A DNA stretch of 36,020 nucleotides, from contig DXLM01000028.1 of NCBI GenBank assembly GCA_019414725.1, positions 1 to 36,020 of the forward strand. Reading direction: 5' to 3'. Both the position numbers and the translations under genes were made by a program. The DNA comes from Bacteroides sp. (GTDB lineage Bacteria; Bacteroidota; Bacteroidia; Bacteroidales; Bacteroidaceae). This document shows, piece by piece, positions 1 to 8,354 of the stretch; position 1 is the stretch's first letter; every line of letters begins with the position of its first letter. Under the pieces are notes generated by a model. It searched no databases and was not told the DNA's origin. It was given only the letters and a program-made list of their open reading frames with translations.

Positions 1-31
1 TTAGAAATAAGTAAGAAGGATAATATGGTGT

Positions 32-80
32 AAAAGCAGTCCGGCATATGGATGAATATCTGTGCCGGACTGCTTTTTTA
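32..80 (+). terminator. Rho-independent terminator of a gene left of the window
   Basis: A perfect 15-bp inverted repeat (32-46 with 63-77, 16-nt loop) runs directly into a T tract at 74-79. The T tract lies on the plus strand, so it ends a rightward transcript whose gene is outside the window. Confidence 0.85.
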
Positions 81-157
81 TATTGTGGCGGAAGAAATGG
101 AACTTTTGATAAACCTTTCGGACACATGCTTGTTTATGATAAGTTCATGTTTTTGAC

Positions 158-430
158 ATGAGTAACATAAATCTATTGCAAAGACTAATGAAAGAAAATA
201 GACCTCCTTTTTTGCCGTTTTCGCAATCTTGCTTTAATTATTTTAAAGTAAGGGGCTTTATTGGATTTTCGGAATTGTGTATCAGAACATTTCATCCTGA
301 TTCACAAAGATATATATGTCCCTATTTGCCCGATGCGCATATTTTGGAGTTCCGGCTTCCGGCAGCGACTATAGAGTGTGTTATCAATAAACAAGGTATA
401 TGCATTGAGGCTATCATGTTTACCGATTAG
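158..430 (+). CDS. Hypothetical 90-aa protein (doubtful)
   Basis: This open frame of 90 residues matches no family I recognise. It has no signal peptide or clear membrane segment. Its middle is rich in aromatic residues and its C-terminal half (residues 52-88) could plausibly form a compact alpha/beta fold. I see no Shine-Dalgarno-like or A-rich leader and no TAnnTTTG box at a sensible distance; an alternative start is Met11 at 188. It lies alone between a terminator and the convergent end of the response-regulator gene, 28 bp away. It may be a genuine orphan, a remnant of a longer gene, or a chance ORF. Confidence 0.3.
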   Translation: MSNINLLQRLMKENRPPFLPFSQSCFNYFKVRGFIGFSELCIRTFHPDSQRYICPYLPDAHILEFRLPAATIECVINKQGICIEAIMFTD

Positions 431-458
431 TAAGTGCTTAATCTTCCTTTTTCATTTC

Positions 459-1232
459 TTAATAATTAAGCCAAAGCTTGAATGAAGAAAGTTTTTCTTC
501 ACTGATGGTGATTTGGGCTTTGTAAGGAGGAAGGACACTGACTACTATCTTGCCATTAAAATAAGGTTCGGCATGGTCTATGGAAGCAATGCTGATAATA
601 ATCTGACGGTTGGCGCGAAAGAACTGTTCTGGGTCCAACTGTTCCATTAATTTATTCAGAGACAGGTCGATTATGTGTTCTTGTCCTTTTTGGGTGACGG
701 CAAAAGTTATTTTATTTTCAGAATAGAAATAGGCTATGTCCGTTACTTGAAGAGACCAGAAACGGTCGGCTCCATAAATAAGGAAGCGTGTACGGTAACG
801 TCTTTCTTTATGTTGCAGGGTATCCAGCAATGTATCCAGATATTCTTGGGGGCGGGAGATTCCTTTGTTTTGTAAAGTTTCGTATTTGATGATGGCATCG
901 AGCAGACGTGTTTCGTCGATGGGTTTCAGTATATAATCTATGCTATTTACTGTAAATGCGCGGATGGCATATTGGTCGTAGGCAGTTGTAAAAATAATTA
1001 TAGAGGAAGGATGCACGGCCGAAAGGAAATCGAATGCGTTTCCATCTGCCAATTGGATATCGAGGAAGATCAGGTCGGGTTGTGGATTATCTTTAAACCA
1101 AGCCACAGCTTCGTCCACACTGCCCGGTATAATGGTCAGTGTCCATTGCGGGCGCAGACGGGTAATCATGGAATGTAATAAACGTGCTGCTGGCACTTCA
1201 TCTTCTATAATGATTGCGTTTAGTTTATTCAT
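459..1232 (-). CDS. LytTR-family response regulator
   Basis: This is a two-component response regulator of 257 residues. The N-terminal receiver domain (about 5-120) has the acidic pair Glu10/Asp11, phospho-acceptor Asp58 in the FLDIQL strand, Thr82/Thr83 and the conserved Lys103-Pro104. The C-terminal part (about 145-250) is a LytTR DNA-binding domain, including the segment LDPEQFFRANRQIIIS typical of that family. Its start codon overlaps the end of the upstream sensor-kinase gene by 8 bp, so the two are translationally coupled and surely partners. LytTR proteins usually bind short direct repeats upstream of promoters. The gene is last in a block that begins with an RND efflux operon, which suggests control of that pump. 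No strong terminator is visible after it. Confidence 0.93.
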   Translation of the reverse strand: MNKLNAIIIEDEVPAARLLHSMITRLRPQWTLTIIPGSVDEAVAWFKDNPQPDLIFLDIQLADGNAFDFLSAVHPSSIIIFTTAYDQYAIRAFTVNSIDYILKPIDETRLLDAIIKYETLQNKGISRPQEYLDTLLDTLQHKERRYRTRFLIYGADRFWSLQVTDIAYFYSENKITFAVTQKGQEHIIDLSLNKLMEQLDPEQFFRANRQIIISIASIDHAEPYFNGKIVVSVLPPYKAQITISEEKLSSFKLWLNY

Positions 1233-2253
1233 ATGCTAAAGGTACTTTTACGGTAAACAAATTGTTTGCTTTAGTGACAATGATTCCTTCGCCGAGCAGT
1301 AGTTTGCAACGGTTGGAAAGATTATTCAATCCTACTCCCGAAGAGGTGTCATTACTCTTTTTAGGTTGGATAGGGTTACTTACTGTCAGGTAATAATTTT
1401 CAATTTCTATATTAATTTGCATAGGCTTGTTTGAGGTGATGGAATTATGCTTGATGACATTTTCTACCAGCAGTTGCAAAGTTAGTGGCGGGAGCATGGC
1501 TTCAGGATAGTCTTCGGGAAGATGACATTTGTAACTGATGCAATTTCCTAATCGGACTTCGTGAAGAAAGAGGTAGGATTTCATAAATTCCAATTCTTCG
1601 CTTAAAGGTACCAAGACTTTATCTTGACTTTGAAGGACATAGCGGTAAACGCTGGACAGATGCTTAGTGAAGCGGATTGCATTGGCGGGATTGTATTCTA
1701 TTTCTGCAATCAGCGTGTTAAGACTGTTGAACAGAAAGTGTGGATTGAGTTGGTTTTGCAGGGCGGTGTAACGGGCTGTGTTATTTTCTTTTTGAAGTTC
1801 GGCAGCTTCTTGTTGCAGTTTTAATGTGTTCTGAATAGAACGGTTAGATAAAAGTAGTCCTACAATAACTAACTCCACCAACCATACCAGAAAGAGGATG
1901 CGCCAGCCGCCATTTGGGAAAATAAATATGTTGTAGGAACCTACCAGAAGTTTTCCGACAATCAATAAACTATAATTCAAAAGAAAGAACAGAAGAGTTA
2001 CGGCTATATAAATGGTAATAATTTTCCAACGTTTGCGGATATTCAATGCATATTGACTGTTTAGCCAGGAACTGAGCCGCAACGTTGAGTAGCCAAGAAT
2101 ATTGAAGGCTGTGATGAAGAAGATAAAAGCACCTTTGGAAAATAGCATATCTGCCACATGGGGTGACAAATCGGAATAATTGGCTAGAAGAAGATAGGAA
2201 AATGCTCCTAGTCCGGAGAATAAAAGGCCATATAATGTAACATTCCATTTCAT
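1225..2253 (-). CDS. LytS/YehU-type sensor histidine kinase
   Basis: This membrane histidine kinase of 342 residues has four predicted membrane segments (about 8-26, 42-59, 80-100 and 118-136), a short coiled linker (about 140-165) and a His_kinase domain. The phospho-accepting His172 lies in the hallmark motif LNPHFLFNSLNTL. The ATPase part shows the N box (LLVENVIKHN, 261-270) and a glycine box (GVGLNNL, 306-312). There is no large extracytoplasmic sensor domain, so the signal is probably sensed in the membrane. It overlaps the response-regulator gene and follows the TolC gene of the efflux operon after 140 bp that hold a stem-loop but no convincing promoter of its own. Confidence 0.93.
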   Translation of the reverse strand: MKWNVTLYGLLFSGLGAFSYLLLANYSDLSPHVADMLFSKGAFIFFITAFNILGYSTLRLSSWLNSQYALNIRKRWKIITIYIAVTLLFFLLNYSLLIVGKLLVGSYNIFIFPNGGWRILFLVWLVELVIVGLLLSNRSIQNTLKLQQEAAELQKENNTARYTALQNQLNPHFLFNSLNTLIAEIEYNPANAIRFTKHLSSVYRYVLQSQDKVLVPLSEELEFMKSYLFLHEVRLGNCISYKCHLPEDYPEAMLPPLTLQLLVENVIKHNSITSNKPMQINIEIENYYLTVSNPIQPKKSNDTSSGVGLNNLSNRCKLLLGEGIIVTKANNLFTVKVPLAYE

Positions 2254-2315
2254 GTGAACAAAGCTACAATATTTTACAGAATAATCATAGACTGGAGAGG
2301 TGTTAAATTAATATT

Positions 2316-2363
2316 TTCCATTCACTATAGGTACGGATAAATTCCGTTCCTTGGTGAATGGAA
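2316..2363. other. Nested stem-loop between tolC and the sensor kinase gene
   Basis: A 10-bp perfect inverted repeat (2316-2325 with 2354-2363) encloses a second 5-bp stem (2333-2337 with 2343-2347). No T tract follows on the minus strand, so it is not a standard terminator for the TolC gene. It could be an attenuating or processing structure that lowers expression of the kinase/regulator pair relative to the pump, or an operator. Confidence 0.45.
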
Positions 2364-2393
2364 GAATATGCTTTTCATGATGGTTGGTTTTAT

Positions 2394-3683
2394 CTAATAT
2401 TTGTTTAAAGCTTTCAGCAATGCGGAATAGTGTCCTTGTGCAGAAACTTTGGCTTGTACATAGTTGGTTTGTGAAATCTGCCGATAGTTTTGTGCCTCTA
2501 TCATTTCCACTATTGATACTTTCCCCTCTGTATATCTTTCCAATGCCATTTGTTCGTTTTTGCGGGCTTTTTCCAATGAGTTTCTAGTTAATTGTACTTG
2601 TTCCATTGCTTGAGACAAGGATACACGGGCTGTCTGCACTTCCAGATTTACATGGTCACTTACTTGGTGCAGATTATCAGTCGCGGCACCGATCTGGAAA
2701 GAGGCTGCCCGTTTTTCGTTGCGTCGTTTCCCCCATTCAAAAATAGGTACAGATAACTTAGCATAAACGGCATAGTTGGGATCAAGGTCGGATTTAAAGT
2801 TATATCCTGGTGAAGAGTAACTTCCTTCTATGCCGACATACAGTTGCGGTTTATATTTTGAGTCAGTCAGTTTCTTTGAGCTTTCGGCTATGCCTATTTG
2901 GTCGTATGCTATTTTTAGTTCCGGTCGGTTAGAACCGTCTTGCTTCCATAACTGCTCATTCATTACGATGGAAGGAATGGTATCTTCCACTTCCGTTATT
3001 TCATGAAGTGCCGTGCCAATCAGTGAATTAAGTGCCATTCTTCCTGTTTCCAAACTGCTTTTTGCTTGGAGCAATTGGTATTCGGCTTCATTTAGTTTTA
3101 CTTCTGCCATAAGCAAGTCTTGCGGGTCAACTAGTCCTGCTTCGACTCGCTCACGGATAGTTTTGGTGAGTGAGGCGATAGAGTTTCGATAGTCGGTAGC
3201 AACTTGCAGAAGTTCGGCACGGGCTACGGTATTCCAGTATTGCATATCGGTTTGGTAGCACAGGGCGGAACGAAAGTATTCCGCCTGATGTGCTGCCAGA
3301 CTATGTTGATGTTTTGCCATCCGGATGGTTTCCAGCAGACGCCCGCCTGTATAGACCGGCTGTAATAGGGTAAGTGAGGCACCATATTTCATGTCCTTGC
3401 CTTCGAACGTCAGTGGGTTTTGCATACTGGGCAAGTCCAGAGTGAGCTGGATGGGGTTGCCGGTATATTGAAAGTTGGCGTCACCCGAAAGTTTGGGACG
3501 CAAATCTTTTCGGGCGGCTTTTTCCAGTTCGATACTTGCAGAGATGTGTTTATCCGCCGCCTTCAGGTCGTGGTTGTATTCCACAGCCATCGACCTGTAC
3601 TTTTCCAATAAATCACTTTGTTGGGAGAAAGTAGCGGACGGAACACTAAAAATAAAGATAAACAGTATATTAATTCTTTTCAT
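2394..3683 (-). CDS. TolC-family outer-membrane efflux channel
   Basis: This protein of 429 residues is the outer-membrane duct of the RND pump encoded just upstream. It starts with a signal peptide (about 1-20, ending ATFS) and has no lipobox. Two OEP repeats follow, rich in long amphipathic helices with Gln/Glu/Ala, including VARAELLQVATDYRN and the typical C-terminal VEMIEAQNYRQISQTNY segment. I chose the ATG at 3683 because the signal peptide begins there. The open frame extends further upstream, with Met codons at 3692 and 3728, but that part lies inside the RND gene. With this start it overlaps the RND stop by 14 bp, consistent with translational coupling. Length is normal for the family. 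Confidence 0.92.
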   Translation of the reverse strand: MKRINILFIFIFSVPSATFSQQSDLLEKYRSMAVEYNHDLKAADKHISASIELEKAARKDLRPKLSGDANFQYTGNPIQLTLDLPSMQNPLTFEGKDMKYGASLTLLQPVYTGGRLLETIRMAKHQHSLAAHQAEYFRSALCYQTDMQYWNTVARAELLQVATDYRNSIASLTKTIRERVEAGLVDPQDLLMAEVKLNEAEYQLLQAKSSLETGRMALNSLIGTALHEITEVEDTIPSIVMNEQLWKQDGSNRPELKIAYDQIGIAESSKKLTDSKYKPQLYVGIEGSYSSPGYNFKSDLDPNYAVYAKLSVPIFEWGKRRNEKRAASFQIGAATDNLHQVSDHVNLEVQTARVSLSQAMEQVQLTRNSLEKARKNEQMALERYTEGKVSIVEMIEAQNYRQISQTNYVQAKVSAQGHYSALLKALNKY

Positions 3684-6600
3684 AGGATGCATATTTAGAA
3701 TTACTCTTAATTTTATAAAACATGGCATATAATGCCGGGGTTACGAATAACGTTAGCAATGTGGCAAACGTCAGTCCGAAAATAATAGTGGCTGCCATAC
3801 CGCCGAATGCTATATCGAACAACAACGGAACCATTCCTAAAATAGTAGTGGTCGCTGCCATAAGTACAGGTCTTGTTCTTGACACTGTAGCTTCTATGAT
3901 GGCGGTATAAGGTGCGATTCCATTTCGGCGCTGTATATTTATTTCATCCAGTAACACAATCACATTTTTAATAATCATACCTAATAATCCCAGCCATCCG
4001 GCGATGGGGAAGAAGCCGAAATCGAATCCGGTGAGCAGCATACCTATGGCAACCCCGATAAGGGAAAGGGGAAGGATACACAGGATAATGACCGGTTGTC
4101 TGAAGTTACCGAATAATGCTACAAGAATTACAATGAGCATCAGAAAAGCCAAAGGAAAGAACTTGGCAATGGCCTGCATCGCTTCGCCTTGGTCTTTGTA
4201 TTGGGCATCCCAGAAGAAGGTATATCCTTCGGGCAATTCTATTTCTTCTATCTCTTTTCGTATTTCTCCGTGTACTTCCGCCATGGTGTGTCCCGGTTTT
4301 ACTCCACACATGGCTGCCATGGATAACTGACGGTTATAAGTACGTATTTGCGGAAATTCCCAAGTGGTTTCAATTTTTTCCGTTACTTGTGACAGAGGTG
4401 CCGAATGCTCCCCGTTCCAAACAGAGAAATCCCCTAAAGATCGCTCGTCTGTAATATGAACCCCTTCCGATTTTAGTAATACAGGTACTTTCTTTTCATT
4501 ATCCCGATAAATTCCTACAGGAGTTCCATCACTGATAGACTTGACGGATTGCATCATTTGTGCTTTGGTGATACCCAGTGCTCCGGCTTTTACCGGATCG
4601 TAAACAGGGCGGATCATTAAACTCATGTTGCCCCATTCGTTGCGGGCGTCCGCTACTTTGGGATTGCGGCGCATGATTTCTATTGCTTTCCCTGCCAGTG
4701 AATCTAGTACAGCAGGATCCGGTCCTAGAAAACGGGCTTCGATGACGGCTTCTGTCAAAGGGCTAAGCTCGAATTTGTTCACTTTTATCAGGGGTTCGGG
4801 ATATTTCTGGCGAATGGAGTCTTGCAGTAGCGCATGTAATTCCTTTGAATCTTTGGAGGTCTTGCATTTTACCAGTATTTGTGCATAATTGGATTGAGGA
4901 CCGAAAGATACATTGGATAAATAATAGCGGGGGGGCGTGCGACCTATGTAGGTAGAAACCATTTCTGTTTCTTCGTGTCCGCGTATATAGTCTGCCAGAC
5001 TGCTTGCCATGCGGTCTGTTTCGTTAATGTTTGTTCCTTCGGGCAGCCACATATCTACGGTAAAGTATTGTTTTTCCAGTGCGGGTACGAATACTTTAGG
5101 AATAAATTTGAAACTCCAGGCAGAGAGTATCAGCATAATGGCCAGTGAGCCGATGGTGACCGACCGGTGGCGGAGCACCCAATGTAAAGCATTGCGGAAA
5201 CGGTTGTAATATTTTCCGTCAAACAGTGCCGCTTTCAGTTCCTCGGGACGTGGGCGGCGGACAAATTCCTGTATAAAGAAAGGTGTCTGTGTCAGTGCGA
5301 ACACCCAGCTGAACATCAGGGATACTCCGATAACCACGACTAATGAGGATAACAGTTCACCTGTGATATGTGGTGAATAATAGATAGGAAGGAAAGTAAG
5401 AATAGCGATTACGGTTGCTGCCAACAAGGGCAGGGCGGTAGTCGAGCAAGCCTGCATGATGGCTACACGTTTCCGCATTCCACGCTCCATATTGATTAAA
5501 GCGGAGTCTGACACAACAATGGCATTGTCTACCAACATCCCCATGGCGATAATGATGGCGGCCAGTGACATTCGCTGGAGTGCGATGCCGCAAGCCATCA
5601 TGACAATGAGAGTGGCGAAGATGGAAAAAATCAGTCCGCTACCTATCAGCGTGCCATTCTTGAACCCGATGAAAAATAATAGAATGGCTATAACAGTTAA
5701 AACGGAAATGATGAGATTCAAGACAAAGCCTTGATTGGCAACGGCTGATTCATATCCTTGATCGTAGATAGAGGTCAGTTCATATCCTTCAGGCATGGAT
5801 TGGGATAATTCGTCAATGCGTTTTTTCACAGCTTCTGCCATATCCACTACATTTCCGGTGGGGACGGTGGAGATGGCAATACCTATGGCCGGATTACCGT
5901 CAATGCGCATCAGATTGCTGGCAGGTGTCTGATAACTTTCTTCTATTTGTGCAATGTCGGCAAGGCGGAAATGTTCACCGGAGCGTGATACGATAGTCAG
6001 GTTTCTTATATCATCTAATGAATAAAAATTTCCAGTGGATTCAATGCGCAGCCGATTTTGTCCGGCATCAATACCTCCGGCATCCACCACTTTATTTTGT
6101 GCTTCGAAAGCGCGGGCTATATCCGAGGTCGTAATTCCGCTTTGTGCCATGACGGATGGGCTGACAGACACGTCAATGGTAGGTGTCTGTATTCCGTAGA
6201 TTTCTATTTTAGCAACATCTTTTATTTTCAATAGTTCGTTTTTGATAATCTTGGCTTCGTCTTCCAGTTCCCGATAGGTATGGCTCTTTCCAGTCAGTCC
6301 ATAGAAAACTCCCAATACATCTCCAAAATCATCGTTAACAACAGATGGACCTGCTCCGGCGGGAAGTTTGCTTTGTACATCATTTACTTTACGGCGTAAT
6401 TTGTCCCAAAGTTGTTGCATTTCGTCTGCCCGGATTTCCTTTTTTACATAAACGGTTATTTTTGAAAGTCCTGTTCGGTTTTCTGTTTTCAGATAATAAA
6501 GTTCACCAAGAGATTGGATGGATTCTTCCAGAACATCTGTTACTTGAGATTGTACCTCGGAGGGGGATGCTCCGGGATACGGAGTCAGTACGAGTGCTTG

Positions 6601-6729
6601 TTTGATGGTAAAGGGGGCGTCTTCCAGTTTTCCCATTTTGATATAGGAGAACAGCCCACCGGCCAATATCAATACCAACAGCAAGATAGTGACTGCTTTC
6701 TTCTGTAGAAAATATTTTACGAGTTTCAT
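3670..6729 (-). CDS. RND efflux permease (AcrB superfamily, first pump)
   Basis: This inner-membrane RND transporter of 1019 residues is a proton-driven trimer that moves substrates to a TolC channel through a periplasmic adaptor. There is one N-terminal membrane segment (about 10-30), a porter/docking domain (about 40-330), TM2-6, a second large periplasmic domain (about 560-830) and the last membrane segments. The proton-relay site in TM4 reads GMLVDNAIVVSD, so Asp401 is present and the second position of the AcrB Asp pair is Asn402. The TM10 lysine is Lys921 in GMIIKNVIVLLDE. It differs clearly from the second pump in this window and looks closer to the branch annotated as generic AcrB/TriC-like permeases than to classical AcrB. 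It starts 20 bp after the adaptor stop. Substrate unknown. Confidence 0.95.
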   Translation of the reverse strand: MKLVKYFLQKKAVTILLLVLILAGGLFSYIKMGKLEDAPFTIKQALVLTPYPGASPSEVQSQVTDVLEESIQSLGELYYLKTENRTGLSKITVYVKKEIRADEMQQLWDKLRRKVNDVQSKLPAGAGPSVVNDDFGDVLGVFYGLTGKSHTYRELEDEAKIIKNELLKIKDVAKIEIYGIQTPTIDVSVSPSVMAQSGITTSDIARAFEAQNKVVDAGGIDAGQNRLRIESTGNFYSLDDIRNLTIVSRSGEHFRLADIAQIEESYQTPASNLMRIDGNPAIGIAISTVPTGNVVDMAEAVKKRIDELSQSMPEGYELTSIYDQGYESAVANQGFVLNLIISVLTVIAILLFFIGFKNGTLIGSGLIFSIFATLIVMMACGIALQRMSLAAIIIAMGMLVDNAIVVSDSALINMERGMRKRVAIMQACSTTALPLLAATVIAILTFLPIYYSPHITGELLSSLVVVIGVSLMFSWVFALTQTPFFIQEFVRRPRPEELKAALFDGKYYNRFRNALHWVLRHRSVTIGSLAIMLILSAWSFKFIPKVFVPALEKQYFTVDMWLPEGTNINETDRMASSLADYIRGHEETEMVSTYIGRTPPRYYLSNVSFGPQSNYAQILVKCKTSKDSKELHALLQDSIRQKYPEPLIKVNKFELSPLTEAVIEARFLGPDPAVLDSLAGKAIEIMRRNPKVADARNEWGNMSLMIRPVYDPVKAGALGITKAQMMQSVKSISDGTPVGIYRDNEKKVPVLLKSEGVHITDERSLGDFSVWNGEHSAPLSQVTEKIETTWEFPQIRTYNRQLSMAAMCGVKPGHTMAEVHGEIRKEIEEIELPEGYTFFWDAQYKDQGEAMQAIAKFFPLAFLMLIVILVALFGNFRQPVIILCILPLSLIGVAIGMLLTGFDFGFFPIAGWLGLLGMIIKNVIVLLDEINIQRRNGIAPYTAIIEATVSRTRPVLMAATTTILGMVPLLFDIAFGGMAATIIFGLTFATLLTLFVTPALYAMFYKIKSNSKYASYEKN

Positions 6730-6749
6730 GATTGTTTATTTCTGTGATA

Positions 6750-7796
6750 TTATTCGTTTTCTACACTTATTTTCATTCCATCCGATAGGAAGCGGAGCCC
6801 ACTGTTTGCTACAGTTTCATCAGGATACAAGCCTTCGGTGATAGATACATAACCGTTTGGCAATAGATCCCCTTTCTTTACTTTTCTCTTAGTTACTTGT
6901 TGGGTTTTGGAATTTACTACCCATAAATAATCTCCTTCTGTAGGGCGATGGCAAAGGGCTGTTTGAGGGATGGCTGCTCCTTGGGAAAGAGTTGAAACGG
7001 AAGGGGCATTTAGGCTTGCTTTACCAGACATACCTGCCAGTAATTTCCCTTCTTTATTGGGAAGTAGAGCGGTCAGCAGATAAGAGAGGTTATTGCGGGT
7101 AGTCCCTTTGGAAATTTCCATTATCTTAGCATTATATACTTTATCGGGTTGGGCGTCAAATCGTACTTGTATTGTATCTAGTGCTTGCGCTGCACGGGCA
7201 ATGTCTTGAGTGACATAAATCTCCAGTTTAAGTTGGTCTATATCAATAAAAGAAATGATGGGCTGGGTTGCTTTCACGTCTTGAAATTTCTCTATATATA
7301 CTTCACCCACATAACCATTGAATGGAGCGATAAGGCGTGTGTCTTCCAGTTCATAGGAAGCTGTATTGAAAGTTGTTTTTGCAGTGATATAGTCTGCTTT
7401 TGCTTTTTCATAAGTACTTGCAGAAACATTTCCTTTGCCGTATAACTTTTGTATACGTTCGAATTCCGCTTTTGCCTGATGGTAGATTGCTTCGGCACGT
7501 TCTTTACGGATGCGGAAATCGCGCGGATCTATTTCGGCTATGATGCTGCCTTGTTGGTATCGGTTACCTGCGTATACATCGAAACGGTCGATGGGACCGC
7601 CTACTCGGAAAGATAACTCGGAAGTGCGAAAAGGTCGGGCAATAAAAGAGAATTCTTTGTCACCCTGATGTGAAACTGGAACAGCTTGTGTTGTTTTTAC
7701 AATAAGGTCTTGTTTTTTATCATTGCCTTCGGCAGCACAGGAAGAAAGTAGTGCGGCAAGGCTTAATAATAGCATGGAATGTACGTTTATCTTCAT
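6750..7796 (-). CDS. RND periplasmic adaptor lipoprotein (HlyD/MFP family)
   Basis: This membrane-fusion protein of 348 residues links the RND permease to the TolC channel. A lipoprotein signal ends in the lipobox LLSSC (Cys20), anchoring it to the inner membrane. The domain order is barrel-sandwich half (GSIIAEIDPRDF), alpha-helical hairpin (about 85-135, rich in Lys/Ala/Glu), second lipoyl half (LIAPFNGYVGEVYIEKFQDV), beta-barrel and membrane-proximal domain. I chose the ATG at 7796 because it begins the signal peptide; the frame stays open to 7919, but that part is Phe-rich, lacks coding character and runs through the putative promoter. It is the first gene of the operon. Confidence 0.93.
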   Translation of the reverse strand: MKINVHSMLLLSLAALLSSCAAEGNDKKQDLIVKTTQAVPVSHQGDKEFSFIARPFRTSELSFRVGGPIDRFDVYAGNRYQQGSIIAEIDPRDFRIRKERAEAIYHQAKAEFERIQKLYGKGNVSASTYEKAKADYITAKTTFNTASYELEDTRLIAPFNGYVGEVYIEKFQDVKATQPIISFIDIDQLKLEIYVTQDIARAAQALDTIQVRFDAQPDKVYNAKIMEISKGTTRNNLSYLLTALLPNKEGKLLAGMSGKASLNAPSVSTLSQGAAIPQTALCHRPTEGDYLWVVNSKTQQVTKRKVKKGDLLPNGYVSITEGLYPDETVANSGLRFLSDGMKISVENE

Positions 7797-7818
7797 ATTT
7801 TGTCTTTTAAGTTTGAGA

Positions 7819-7826
7819 CAAAAATA
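7819..7826 (-). promoter_or_regulatory. Putative -7 box of the first RND operon
   Basis: On the minus strand the octamer TATTTTTG fits the Bacteroidetes -7 consensus TAnnTTTG and lies 22 nt upstream of the adaptor ATG. No good TTTG -33 box is found 19-21 nt further upstream, so the promoter may be weak or need an activator. Confidence 0.45.
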
Positions 7827-7866
7827 AAGATTGAAGGGAGAACAGATGGGGAAGAAAATGCTGAAG

Positions 7867-7890
7867 CCGGAAAAAGAAGACCGGAAAAAG
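7867..7890 (-). promoter_or_regulatory. Direct repeat upstream of the RND operon, candidate regulator site
   Basis: Two exact 10-bp copies of CCGGAAAAAG (7867-7876 and 7881-7890), spaced 14 bp start to start, lie about 40-70 bp upstream of the putative -7 box. LytTR regulators typically bind short direct repeats in such a position, and a LytTR gene closes this operon. The link to that regulator is inference. Confidence 0.35.
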
Positions 7891-8014
7891 GGAAAATGCA
7901 TCCTGAATAATTTTATCAATGAAGTAAAAAAAGATTTATTCAGGCAACTTTTTATACAGAATAGCTGTTTTTATCAGTAAGATGATTAACTATAAACTCT
8001 AAAGAATAAAGCGT

Positions 8015-8266
8015 ATGTATTTTATTTGGTACATTATTATCGGAATTATTGCTGGTTTTGTTGCCGGTAAGTTGATGAGAGGGGGAGGTTTCGGTCTCTT
8101 TATTAATTTATTGGTTGGTATTGTTGGTGGTGTCCTGGGCGGCTGGGTATTCAGTTTGTTTGGTATTGCAGCAACTGGTATTATTGGCAGTCTTGTTACC
8201 TCTATTGTGGGAGCTATATTATTGTTGTGGATTGTTTCTTTGCTCAAGAGGTCTGATATTTCTTGA
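8015..8266 (+). CDS. GlsB/YeaQ/YmgE-family small membrane protein
   Basis: This 83-residue, very hydrophobic protein has three predicted membrane helices (about 3-19, 28-49 and 54-76) and many Gly residues. The N-terminal IIGIIAGFVAGKLMRGGGFG and the middle LVGIVGGVLGGWVF segments are hallmarks of the transglycosylase-associated (GlsB/YeaQ) family. Members are linked to stress responses in the inner membrane; the biochemical role is unknown. It is a single gene transcribed away from the first RND operon and convergent with the second. I see no clear promoter. Confidence 0.88.
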   Translation: MYFIWYIIIGIIAGFVAGKLMRGGGFGLFINLLVGIVGGVLGGWVFSLFGIAATGIIGSLVTSIVGAILLLWIVSLLKRSDIS

Positions 8267-8275
8267 ATTATAAGA

Positions 8276-8319
8276 GTAAAAAAGAACCGTCCTGACGACA
8301 CGCTTGCCGGGGGCGGTTC
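8276..8319 (-). terminator. Terminator of the second RND operon
   Basis: A 9-bp stem (8284-8292 with 8311-8319, one G-U pair) is followed on the minus strand by a T-rich tract (about 8278-8283). It lies 36 bp past the stop of the outer-membrane lipoprotein gene. On the plus strand no T tract follows, so it mainly serves the leftward operon. Confidence 0.8.
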
Positions 8320-8354
8320 CTAACCAAACAAATCAAAAAATATAAGTATATTAA

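Noticed and set aside
2259..2266. TAGCTTTG on the minus strand before the sensor kinase gene, matching the -7 consensus
   Set aside because: It ends only 5 nt from the ATG, which would give an almost leaderless mRNA, and there is no -33 box.
7797..7919. N-terminal extension of the first adaptor gene
   Set aside because: The true signal peptide with lipobox begins at 7796; the extension is Phe-rich and covers the promoter and repeat region.
7999..8301. 100-codon minus-strand frame over the GlsB-like gene
   Set aside because: Antisense shadow of a clearly recognisable membrane-protein family; Pro/Ile-rich product without features.
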